Shown in pieces: positions 1-5,975 of a stretch of DNA of 10,297 nt. Position numbers and translations under genes: made by a program. Numbering within the stretch: position 1 is the first letter of the stretch; each line of letters begins with the position of its first letter. Under the pieces are notes generated by a model. That model had not been told where the DNA came from. It made no database searches and saw only the letters and a program-made list of their open reading frames with translations. Origin of the DNA: Planctomycetota bacterium (GTDB lineage Bacteria; Planctomycetota; Brocadiia; JAJRTI01); assembly GCA_024278415.1 (NCBI GenBank), contig JAJRTI010000477.1, positions 1 through 10,297 on the forward strand, written 5' to 3'.

Positions 1-1
1 G

Positions 2-21
2 CCGCATTCGCCAGAATGCGG
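2..21 (-). repeat. 20-bp hairpin repeat, copy A (inverted orientation)
   Basis: A perfect 8-bp inverted repeat (CCGCATTC at 2-9, GAATGCGG at 14-21) surrounds a GCCA tetraloop. Read on the - strand it is CCGCATTC-TGGC-GAATGCGG, the same loop and stem as the copies at 108-127 and 5944-5963 except for one swapped base pair (T-A here, G-C there). The GC that precedes the stem on the - strand side is also shared with the other copies. The element is cut by the window start, so the adjoining TACCC block of the family cannot be checked. It resembles a REP/palindromic-unit element: short, intergenic and structured. Confidence 0.75.
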
Positions 22-105
22 GCAATCCGTAAGCGACTCGCCCGTCCACCCCAAGCCTGGCGGCTTCGGCTACGGCGCGGCGCGTTGTGGGCCGTTCATT
101 GCCCG

Positions 106-133
106 GCCCGCATGCTGGCGCATGCGGTTACCC
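106..133 (+). repeat. Hairpin repeat, copy B, with TACCC tail
   Basis: The stem is CCGCATGC (108-115) and GCATGCGG (120-127) around a TGGC loop, a perfect 8-bp stem. The flanking GC on the left and the TACCC on the right are shared with the copy at 5942-5969. The two 28-bp stretches differ only at one position just after the stem (T at 128, C at 5964). It lies 48 bp upstream of the GTG start of the SH3b gene, so it could be in that operon's leader, or be the end of an upstream transcript, or simply a repeat. Confidence 0.8.
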
Positions 134-161
134 TGTTTTGGCTACAGACTGATTTGGTTTG

Positions 162-168
162 AAAGGAG
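162..168 (+). promoter_or_regulatory. Ribosome binding site for the SH3b gene
   Basis: AAAGGAG lies 7 bases upstream of the GTG at 176. It decides the start: an upstream in-frame ATG at 122 would sit inside the hairpin repeat, has no Shine-Dalgarno sequence and would add an 18-residue tail in front of a normal signal peptide. Confidence 0.8.
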
Positions 169-175
169 TCTTGTT

Positions 176-676
176 GTGAAACGGAAATGGATTGTCGCCG
201 CGGCCTTAGCCGTCGCCTCGACCGCGCTGGCCGCGGGCACGGTGCAATGGATCAGGCGCCCGGCCAAGCTTCATGCTGGCGGGAGCGCCAGCGCTCCGGT
301 TGTGGGCCGCGCCAAAGTCGGCGACCGAGCGTTCGTGCTCGAACGAGCCGGCGCGTGGCGCAAGGTCAGCGTGGGGGGCCGGCAAGGCTGGGTGCATCGC
401 AGCCGCCTCACGAAGAGAAAACCCAGCCGGGACACGATTGCCGAAGGCAACGTGCTGGCCCCGGGCGATCTGCAAGTGGCCCGCATGGACAGCGCGGCCG
501 GCATTCGCGGCCTCCAACCCGAAGCCCAACAGTACGCGGCCGCGAAAGGCATCACCCAGAACGTGCAAGACTCCGTCGACCGCCTCGATGCGTTCTGCAA
601 GACCATCCGGTCTGCTGAACTCCAGGCGTTCATGAAGTCGGGCAAGCTGGGCGAATACAGCGGAGGAGGGGAGTAG
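176..676 (+). CDS. Exported bacterial SH3 (SH3b) domain protein
   Basis: The protein is 166 residues from a GTG start chosen for its Shine-Dalgarno sequence and for the signal peptide it exposes. The N-terminus has a Lys-Arg-Lys charge cluster, then a hydrophobic run at about residues 5-20 ending ALAA, so it is either cleaved by signal peptidase I or stays as a membrane anchor. Residues of about 31-80 match the SH3_3/SH3b pattern: an opening LHAGGSASAPVVG block, a central G-A-W-R-K-V, and the closing GWVHRSRL strand. Bacterial SH3 domains usually bind peptidoglycan or other envelope partners. The C-terminal half (about 85-166) is polar, probably helical, and unassigned. The gene ends 2 bp before the M48 protease gene, and the last codons (Gly-Gly-Gly-Glu) encode that gene's ribosome binding site, so the two are almost certainly co-transcribed and perhaps translationally coupled. 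An accessory or targeting role for the protease is inference. Confidence 0.8.
   Translation: MKRKWIVAAALAVASTALAAGTVQWIRRPAKLHAGGSASAPVVGRAKVGDRAFVLERAGAWRKVSVGGRQGWVHRSRLTKRKPSRDTIAEGNVLAPGDLQVARMDSAAGIRGLQPEAQQYAAAKGITQNVQDSVDRLDAFCKTIRSAELQAFMKSGKLGEYSGGGE
667..673 (+). promoter_or_regulatory. Ribosome binding site of the M48 gene inside the SH3b gene
   Basis: AGGGGAG sits 5 bases before the ATG at 679, within a longer purine run (662-673) that also contains GGAGG. The whole site lies inside the last codons of the SH3b gene, whose stop is at 674-676. This arrangement favours coupling of the two translations. Confidence 0.7.
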
Positions 677-678
677 CC

Positions 679-1596
679 ATGAAGAAGCAACACATCCACC
701 TATGCGCGTTGGCGCTCCTCTCGGCCGCCGGCTCCGTCGTGCTAACCGGCTGCACCGAAGGCCAAGTCATCTCTGGCACGGATCTCGGCAATCTCGTGGC
801 CGCCGGCGCCAGCATCGTGACCGACGAAAAGACCGCGACCCGGCTTGGCAACGTCACCGGCAAGACGTGGCAAGGCCTCCGCGGATTCGACATCAAGGAG
901 GAGATCGGCATCGGCCAGTCGGTCGCACTGGCCGCGTTTTCGAGAATCGGCCCCCTGAGCCAGGACACGGAGCTGCTCCGCTATGTGAACCTTGTGGGCC
1001 TGACGTGCGCGGAGACGTGTGACCGGCCCGCGCTGCCGTACAAGTTCGCGGTCGTCGAGAACGACGGCATGGTCAACGCGTTCTCGGCGCCGGGCGGGTA
1101 CGTGTTCATCACCACCGGCGCGCTGAGGCTCATGAAGAATGAGGCCGAATTGGCCGGGGTGCTATCGCACGAACTCGGCCACATCACCGCCAAGCACGCG
1201 CTGAAAATGGCCCGGGCCGGCAAGATCGGCGAGGCCGCGGTGGACCTGGGCGCGCAGACCGAGAAAGACAAGCAGAAGTTCATGGAGCTGGTCGACCTGA
1301 TCGTCAACGGGCTTCTGGAGCGGGGCTTGAGCAAGGGCGACGAGTACCAGGCCGACCGCCTGGGCGTCGAGTTCGCATACAACGCGGGCTACGACCCCCG
1401 CAGCATGAGCGCGTTCCTCGCCACGCTCAAGTCCAAGGAAGGCAGCTACGATTCAGGCTGGTTCAAGACCCACCCGCCGCTGACGAGCCGCATCACGAAG
1501 ATCAACGCGCAGATTCGCAGAGACATGCCGGACGCGGCGGGCATGGCCGTGCTCGAATCCCGTTTCCAGAGGCGCTGCCTCGCCAGGCTGAGGTAG
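679..1596 (+). CDS. M48 family zinc metalloprotease lipoprotein
   Basis: The 305-residue protein has a lipoprotein signal peptide: a charged start (MKK), a hydrophobic core and the lipobox LTGC, so Cys25 should be acylated. The M48 catalytic motif HELGH is at residues 164-168 (zinc ligands His164 and His168, catalytic Glu165). The third ligand is expected to be Glu222 in the DEYQADRLG block. Upstream conserved features include NAFSAPGGYVFITTGAL (about 133-149), and downstream THPPLTSRI (about 264-272) carries the conserved late His. Size and layout resemble lipid-anchored members of the family such as LoiP/YggG, which degrade or help fold damaged outer-membrane proteins. The substrate here is unknown. 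It is the second gene of an operon with an SH3b protein, and a strong terminator lies 75 bp past its stop. Residues of about 41-90 form a linker of no recognised domain. All key residues appear intact. Confidence 0.93.
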   Translation: MKKQHIHLCALALLSAAGSVVLTGCTEGQVISGTDLGNLVAAGASIVTDEKTATRLGNVTGKTWQGLRGFDIKEEIGIGQSVALAAFSRIGPLSQDTELLRYVNLVGLTCAETCDRPALPYKFAVVENDGMVNAFSAPGGYVFITTGALRLMKNEAELAGVLSHELGHITAKHALKMARAGKIGEAAVDLGAQTEKDKQKFMELVDLIVNGLLERGLSKGDEYQADRLGVEFAYNAGYDPRSMSAFLATLKSKEGSYDSGWFKTHPPLTSRITKINAQIRRDMPDAAGMAVLESRFQRRCLARLR

Positions 1597-1734
1597 TGCG
1601 TTTGGCGCCCCGCCCGCAGGCCCATCGTTGCGAAACGAGGCGGCCCGGGCGAGCCGGCCTGCTCCGTCCCCAAGGGCGCTTCAGTCCAAACTGGAGCGCC
1701 CTTTCCTTGTGCAGACAGGTCTCGCCGCGAAGGG
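1597..1734. other. Intergenic region between convergent genes
   Basis: This stretch separates the stop of the M48 gene from the stop of the PQQ-like gene on the opposite strand. It contains the stem-loop at 1672-1703 and a small CGTT-GCGA-AACG hairpin at 1625-1636. I see no gene in it. Confidence 0.6.
1672..1710 (+). terminator. Rho-independent-type terminator stem-loop
   Basis: A 14-bp stem runs from AAGGGCGCT (1672-1680), through a T-G wobble (1681 with 1694) and CAGT (1682-1685), around a CCAA loop (1686-1689), to ACTG and AGCGCCCTT (1690-1703). A T-rich tail, TTTCCTTGT (1702-1710), follows on the + strand. This fits termination of the SH3b-M48 operon. For the opposing - strand gene the same hairpin lies 32 bp past the stop but is followed by GGGGAC rather than a T tract, so intrinsic termination in that direction is less certain. 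Confidence 0.8.
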
Positions 1735-4700
1735 CTACGGCGCCAGCACCTCCACCGGCGCGAATTCAATGACCGCGCTGTTCACCGAGTATCCCACGTA
1801 GGTGATCGATTTCAGGGGCCGCTTGAGCTTCGCCTCCAACGTAACGCCATTGACGGAGTACGTCACCTTCTGCGCGGCGAGATCCACCTTCACGACCATC
1901 TGCATGGCCTTATTGGGGATCTTGACAGGCGCGCCTTGAGACTTGCTCTGGGGCTGTTCGATCAGCGCCTGCTTGGCCCTGAGGCGAACCCCGCATTGCA
2001 CGAGCTTGGCCGGGTCGGGGCCATCGCCGAACACGAGGAAGCCGTTGCTGAGCAAACCGCTGATGCTCGGCGCGGCCTGGATGCGGGTCTTGAACGTTGC
2101 CGCGCTTGTGATGGGCTTCTCCAGTTTGTTGAGTGCGAACCCGATCTGCTTTTTGCCCTTGACCTGGATGCGATAGCCAAGCCGGCACGCGAAGACCTTG
2201 CATCGCACGACCTTGTCGAAGTCGCCGTCCTTGGGCGTGGGGGGCGGCAGCAGGTAGTTGGGGTCTTCGGGCTTGCTCCAAGCGACGCGGAGAGGCTGGC
2301 CCGCGGCCGATTGCAGGGCCGCGCCCGCGTCCGCAAAAGAGAGCACCTGCCCGCTCACGGTGGCCATGTACAGCCGTCCCTGCGCCGCGGCCATGCCGTC
2401 AAAGACCGGGATGGTGTCCAGCGCCAAGCGCGCGGCCACTTTCCCGTCGGCCTCGGCGACCACCCAGAGCTGGCCCCCGCGCCGGCCTTCCAGCGCTTCG
2501 GCTTGGCTCTTGAGCTTCGCCTTCACGTCCGGGTCGTCGGGCATGTAATACGCGCGGCGCTCGTCGATCAGCACCGGCGGCCCCGCGACAAAGAGCCTGT
2601 CGCCGGCCGCGGCCATCGCGCGGACGTTGACGCCGGGCTCGTCCACGGTCCACCCGAAGCGCGCGGCCGTGAGGTCGTCACGCGGAAAGAGACGGCGCAG
2701 CTTCCAGTCGGACGCATTTGGGCTTCTGAACCTCGACCGCAGGGCCATCTTGCGGTTGGCCTGCTGCACCCGGCGCATCGCGTCCTCCGCAACCTTCTTG
2801 TCCGCGGCGTAGAGTTGGTATTCCAACACGGACGCGTTGACCATGAACTCGGGCCGGCGGCCGTATCCGTAAACCCGCTTGTCGTCCACGCACAGGATGC
2901 GGCCGGACGGCGCAAGCCGGCCCGCCTGAAACCACCCGCCATATCCGCCCGTGACGCGGCGGCCGTACATCCAATAGGAGCGGAAGAAATACGTGTCGTC
3001 CAGGAAACCGTTTTGGCAGAAAACGTGGAAGTCTTCCCGCGGCTGCTCGGTCACGGGCTTCAGTTCCAGATCCAGCCGCTTGCCGTTGAAGTCGATCTTC
3101 TGCGACCGCATCCAGATGTGCCGGCCATCGCACGAGAGCACGTCGGACGACGCAACCGGCATGTTGTTGCCGCCGCGGGTGTTCTTGAGATAGACGAGTT
3201 GCATGTCCTCGCCGGTGTTGGGGTCCTTGTCGTCCATCACGACTTCGCCCAGCAGCTTGCCGGCCGTCGGGTCGAGCCGAATGAACCGAATACCGCCGTC
3301 GAGGAACATGTTGCGCCCGGCCGTGCAGTAGAGCACTCCGTCGTGCACGAGCACACTGCCGTGCACGGGCCACGCGGATTCGAGCCGCTCCCACGCCATG
3401 ACGCGCCGGTCCACAGGCGCGGCCCGGAACCGCCACGCCAGCTTGCCGTCCGCCGCGCGCAGCGCGTACACGTAGCCGTCGCGCGCGCCGAACAGCGCGA
3501 GGCCTTTGTAGTAGGTGGGCGGCGAGTCGATGGGGCCGCCGACGGTGTACGACCACAGCCGGCGGCCGTTGGCCGCGTCGAGCGCGTATAGCGTGTGCGT
3601 GTTGGCCGCCGCGACGAACACCTTGCCCGCGGCGATGGTGGGTGCGGTGAGCCGGCCGCCGATCTTCGCGCGCCAGCTTTCTTTCAGCTTCGCGTCCACG
3701 GCCGCGGTGGTGGAGCCGCTGCGCGCTTCGTCGTGGCGATAGGTGGGCCAATCACGGGCGCCGGCCGCTGGGCCGTCGGCCTTGCCGTACGCGGGGCCCT
3801 TCTCCAACCTTGCCTCGCCCGAAAGGCTTGCCGCGCTCGGCTGCGGAACGGGCCCAGACGCCAGCGCATTGAAGCCGGTGATCTTCGCCTCCAGTTGGCA
3901 GCCGCAGGCGTTCATGGGCGCGTACAGCAATCCATTGCAAGGCATCACGCCGTAGATGCATCCCCCCCGCACCCAGTGGTTCACCTTCCAGTGCTCCTTC
4001 TTCAAGTCGACGAATTCCGTGCCGTTGCGGGCCGTGAGGATGTAGCGATTGGTCGCCTTGGCCGGGTAGCAGCGATGGTGGAACCAGTGCACCTTCACGT
4101 CGGCCGGGAACTCGCGCTTTTTGTCGCCGGTGAAGGGATCGTATCCGACGAAGGTCCCATCTTGGTTGCTGTTGGCGATCGCCGCGGTCCACACGAGCCC
4201 GTCCGCGACATAGAGATCCTTGAGCGACATGTGGCCGCAGGGCCTCTGCTTTTGCTCCCACACCTTCTTGCCGTCCTTCGCGGTCCGGCCGGACATCTTG
4301 CCGTCGTTGCCGGCGAACAACACCATGGACTTGTAGAGCACCACGCGGGGGCCGGTGTTGGTGTGCACGGGGATGCGCACCGGCGCGGGCTTGCTCCGCC
4401 ACAATACGGCCCCGTTGCGTCGGTCGAGACAAACGAGCTTCGCCCCGTCGTGGAACACCACCCGCGTCGCGTCCACCGCAAGTGAACAGGGCGCGACCGG
4501 GGTCTCCAGCTTCCACAGAAGCCGGCCAGATTCTGCGTCGTACGCGAGGATGTTTCGTTTCTCGCCATGCCAGCCCCATTCGGGATTTGCGCGCCGCGTG
4601 TTTGCCCACACGTACGTCGAGACCCGGCGCCACATCGGCAGCCGCGATGGCGACTCGCCCGCGACGAGGAACACCACGCCCTTGGACACGACGATCTCTT

Positions 4701-5616
4701 TGGTGAATTCACTCCCTGCATACGTTTTCAGCGTCTCGCCCGTGGCCGCGTCGAGCATGGTGGCCGGCGCGTCGATGCCCAACGTGACGTACACGCGGTC
4801 GCCGACCGCGGCCAGGCGGCGCAGCAACTGCGCGGGGCCGCTCTTGAGCGGGAACTGCGTCGTGCACCAGCGGTCGATCTTGCGTTTCCACAGCACCACG
4901 CCGTTGAACCCGTCGCGAGCCACCAGCCGCCACTTCGGGGGCAACTGGATGGACGCGGTCGGCCCTTCGTCGATGATGTAGTACAACCGGCCTCTCGCCG
5001 ACACCAAGGCGGTCATGCTGGCCATGTGGTCGTGGTGCCGCGCCCACATGGGGCTGCCCACCCACTGAAGCCGCGTGGGCGGGCCGACCACGTCATCGTT
5101 CGCCACCGGGTTGCCGTCCGGGCCGTGGAGATAGTGCGTCCACTCGTCGATGTTATTCGGCCAAGGCTTCACGATCCGGCGCCACTGTCCGCGTTGCCGT
5201 ACGAGCGCCACGCCGTTGGGCGCGAGCACGCGCAGCAACTCCGCGTCCGTGACTTGCGCGGGGTCTTGCGCCACGATCAAGTTCACGAGGTTGTCCGCGT
5301 ACGGCAGGCGCTTGCCGTCCCACCGATCTACGCAGACCTCGCCGTACTGCCCCTTGGCCAACAGCCGCTGGCGCGCTTGGGCCACCCGCGCCGGGTCGGT
5401 GTCCAGCCCTTGCACGACGAATTGCGGCCCCGCGCGCAACTGCGCGGTCAGCGTCCCGTCGCCGCAACCCAAGTGGACGACCAGCCCGCCCTTGACGCCC
5501 GACTGCTTCAGCAGCGCAGCCGCGTCCTGGCCGAGCGCGGGCAGGGCGAAGACAAGCGCCGCAATGTAAAGCTGGCCCACAAAGCGATGCAACCGTTGTT
5601 CTGATTCGACGTTCAT
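1735..5616 (-). CDS. Exported protein: methyltransferase-fold domain plus PQQ-like beta-propellers
   Basis: From the ATG at 5616 the protein is 1293 residues. It starts with a signal peptide (hydrophobic run about 12-29, likely cut after ALG). Residues of about 43-145 look like a class I SAM-dependent methyltransferase: a glycine-rich motif I (VVHLGCGDG, 46-54) and an acidic loop at GLDTDP (71-75). A short conserved-looking NIDEWTHYLHGPDGNP block (about 155-170) leads into PQQ-like beta-propeller repeats. These include YDAESGRLLWKLE and CLDRRNGAVLWRS in a first propeller, then WPTYRHDEARSGS (about 623-635) opening a second, with LYALDAANGRRLW and VYALRAADGKLAWRF. The last 145 or so residues resemble a concanavalin-like (LamG-type) beta-sandwich. 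The architecture is familiar from planctomycete-type genomes; no reaction is established. PQQ-like repeats do not by themselves prove PQQ binding, and I could not identify quinoprotein dehydrogenase active-site residues. An exported methyltransferase fold is odd, because SAM is cytoplasmic. Confidence 0.85.
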   Translation of the reverse strand: MNVESEQRLHRFVGQLYIAALVFALPALGQDAAALLKQSGVKGGLVVHLGCGDGTLTAQLRAGPQFVVQGLDTDPARVAQARQRLLAKGQYGEVCVDRWDGKRLPYADNLVNLIVAQDPAQVTDAELLRVLAPNGVALVRQRGQWRRIVKPWPNNIDEWTHYLHGPDGNPVANDDVVGPPTRLQWVGSPMWARHHDHMASMTALVSARGRLYYIIDEGPTASIQLPPKWRLVARDGFNGVVLWKRKIDRWCTTQFPLKSGPAQLLRRLAAVGDRVYVTLGIDAPATMLDAATGETLKTYAGSEFTKEIVVSKGVVFLVAGESPSRLPMWRRVSTYVWANTRRANPEWGWHGEKRNILAYDAESGRLLWKLETPVAPCSLAVDATRVVFHDGAKLVCLDRRNGAVLWRSKPAPVRIPVHTNTGPRVVLYKSMVLFAGNDGKMSGRTAKDGKKVWEQKQRPCGHMSLKDLYVADGLVWTAAIANSNQDGTFVGYDPFTGDKKREFPADVKVHWFHHRCYPAKATNRYILTARNGTEFVDLKKEHWKVNHWVRGGCIYGVMPCNGLLYAPMNACGCQLEAKITGFNALASGPVPQPSAASLSGEARLEKGPAYGKADGPAAGARDWPTYRHDEARSGSTTAAVDAKLKESWRAKIGGRLTAPTIAAGKVFVAAANTHTLYALDAANGRRLWSYTVGGPIDSPPTYYKGLALFGARDGYVYALRAADGKLAWRFRAAPVDRRVMAWERLESAWPVHGSVLVHDGVLYCTAGRNMFLDGGIRFIRLDPTAGKLLGEVVMDDKDPNTGEDMQLVYLKNTRGGNNMPVASSDVLSCDGRHIWMRSQKIDFNGKRLDLELKPVTEQPREDFHVFCQNGFLDDTYFFRSYWMYGRRVTGGYGGWFQAGRLAPSGRILCVDDKRVYGYGRRPEFMVNASVLEYQLYAADKKVAEDAMRRVQQANRKMALRSRFRSPNASDWKLRRLFPRDDLTAARFGWTVDEPGVNVRAMAAAGDRLFVAGPPVLIDERRAYYMPDDPDVKAKLKSQAEALEGRRGGQLWVVAEADGKVAARLALDTIPVFDGMAAAQGRLYMATVSGQVLSFADAGAALQSAAGQPLRVAWSKPEDPNYLLPPPTPKDGDFDKVVRCKVFACRLGYRIQVKGKKQIGFALNKLEKPITSAATFKTRIQAAPSISGLLSNGFLVFGDGPDPAKLVQCGVRLRAKQALIEQPQSKSQGAPVKIPNKAMQMVVKVDLAAQKVTYSVNGVTLEAKLKRPLKSITYVGYSVNSAVIEFAPVEVLAP

Positions 5617-5623
5617 GGACTTA

Positions 5624-5629
5624 CACCTC
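5624..5629 (-). promoter_or_regulatory. Ribosome binding site for the PQQ-like protein gene
   Basis: On the - strand GAGGTG precedes the ATG at 5616 by 7 bases. This selects the start. The alternative ATG at 5730 adds 38 residues ahead of the signal peptide and has no visible Shine-Dalgarno sequence. Confidence 0.75.
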
Positions 5630-5804
5630 TTCGTTTCACGTTCAACATGGCCGCCGGCTGCAAGCAAGATCGGCGGAACCAGGGGGAAGATTGGAATTCG
5701 GGAATGCGGGACGCGCCTGGCCCCCAACATCTCGACACTTCACCATTCGACCCACGCACACGATTCTCGCACGATGCCCGCAAGAATGCCAGAGGCGTGC
5801 GCCT

Positions 5805-5938
5805 TGGAGTGCGCCGGCTTGACGGCGCTCTCGATCGCAGCGCGAAGCGCTGCTTTGCGGTTGCAGCCCCAGGCCGCTTCGCCGATAGGGAATCTGCCCC
5901 ACGACCAAGTCAAAGCGGCGTCGAGCCGCCGCACTCCA
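5805..5938. mobile_element. 134-bp MITE-like element with terminal inverted repeats
   Basis: The 25-bp left end (5805-5829) and the reverse complement of the right end (5914-5938) match at 22 of 25 positions by hand count. Both begin TGGAGTGCG. Each end itself folds into a 6-bp hairpin: GCGCCG/CGGCGC on the left, GCGGCG/CGCCGC on the right. Two of the three differences between the ends are the two partners of one stem pair, so pairing is kept. The body has a 7-bp hairpin with a GAA loop (5837-5853). No open frame of transposase size is present. I see no clear target-site duplication, so mobility is only inferred from the ends. It could instead be a structured RNA or a repeat mobilised in trans. 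Confidence 0.5.
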
Positions 5939-5941
5939 TGA

Positions 5942-5969
5942 GCCCGCATGCTGGCGCATGCGGCTACCC
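5942..5969 (+). repeat. Hairpin repeat, copy C, with TACCC tail
   Basis: The stem CCGCATGC (5944-5951) and GCATGCGG (5956-5963) surrounds a TGGC loop. It is identical to copy B over 27 of 28 bases including the GC and TACCC flanks. It begins 3 bp after the inverted-repeat element and lies 12 bp past the stop codon of the HzsA-like gene (whose transcription runs leftward). It could protect or terminate that transcript, although no T tract follows on the - strand. Confidence 0.8.
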
Positions 5970-5975
5970 GCGCCA

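Larger units (their letters stand above)
1..175. other. Leading intergenic region with two hairpin repeats
   Basis: I see no convincing coding sequence here. The stretch begins with a perfect inverted repeat at 2-21 and ends with a second one at 108-127, both described separately. A further 6-bp inverted repeat (GGGCCG at 89-94, CGGCCC at 104-109) overlaps the second hairpin. The 48 bases between the second hairpin and the start at 176 must hold the leader of the + strand operon and perhaps its promoter. I cannot pick out a convincing -35/-10 pair. Confidence 0.6.
5617..5975. other. Intergenic region with inverted-repeat element and hairpin repeat
   Basis: This 359-bp gap lies between two genes transcribed on the - strand. 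Its half nearer 5976 holds the 134-bp inverted-repeat element (5805-5938) and a 28-bp hairpin repeat (5942-5969). The half nearer 5616 (5617-5804) should hold the leader, and probably a promoter, of the PQQ-like gene, but I could not identify clear promoter hexamers. Short open frames here translate the repeats and show no domain or Shine-Dalgarno support. Confidence 0.6.

Noticed and set aside
122..175. Upstream ATG start for the SH3b gene
   Set aside because: It lies within the hairpin repeat, has no ribosome binding site, and would bury the signal peptide. The GTG at 176 has AAAGGAG at correct spacing.
1936..3591. Long + strand open frame (551 codons) opposite the PQQ-like gene
   Set aside because: Shadow of the propeller gene. 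Composition is typical of antisense high-G+C sequence and no domain is visible.
5617..5730. 38-residue N-terminal extension of the PQQ-like protein
   Set aside because: The ATG at 5730 has no Shine-Dalgarno sequence and would place a signal peptide internally. The ATG at 5616 has GAGGTG 7 bases upstream.
5774..5800. Possible decayed fourth copy of the hairpin repeat (CCCGCAAGAATGCCAG)
   Set aside because: Shares only scattered words with the family and does not form the 8-bp stem with a TGGC/GCCA loop.
2..5963. CRISPR-like interpretation of the repeated hairpins
   Set aside because: Only three copies, not regularly spaced, in both orientations and far apart, with no unique equal-length spacers and no cas genes.
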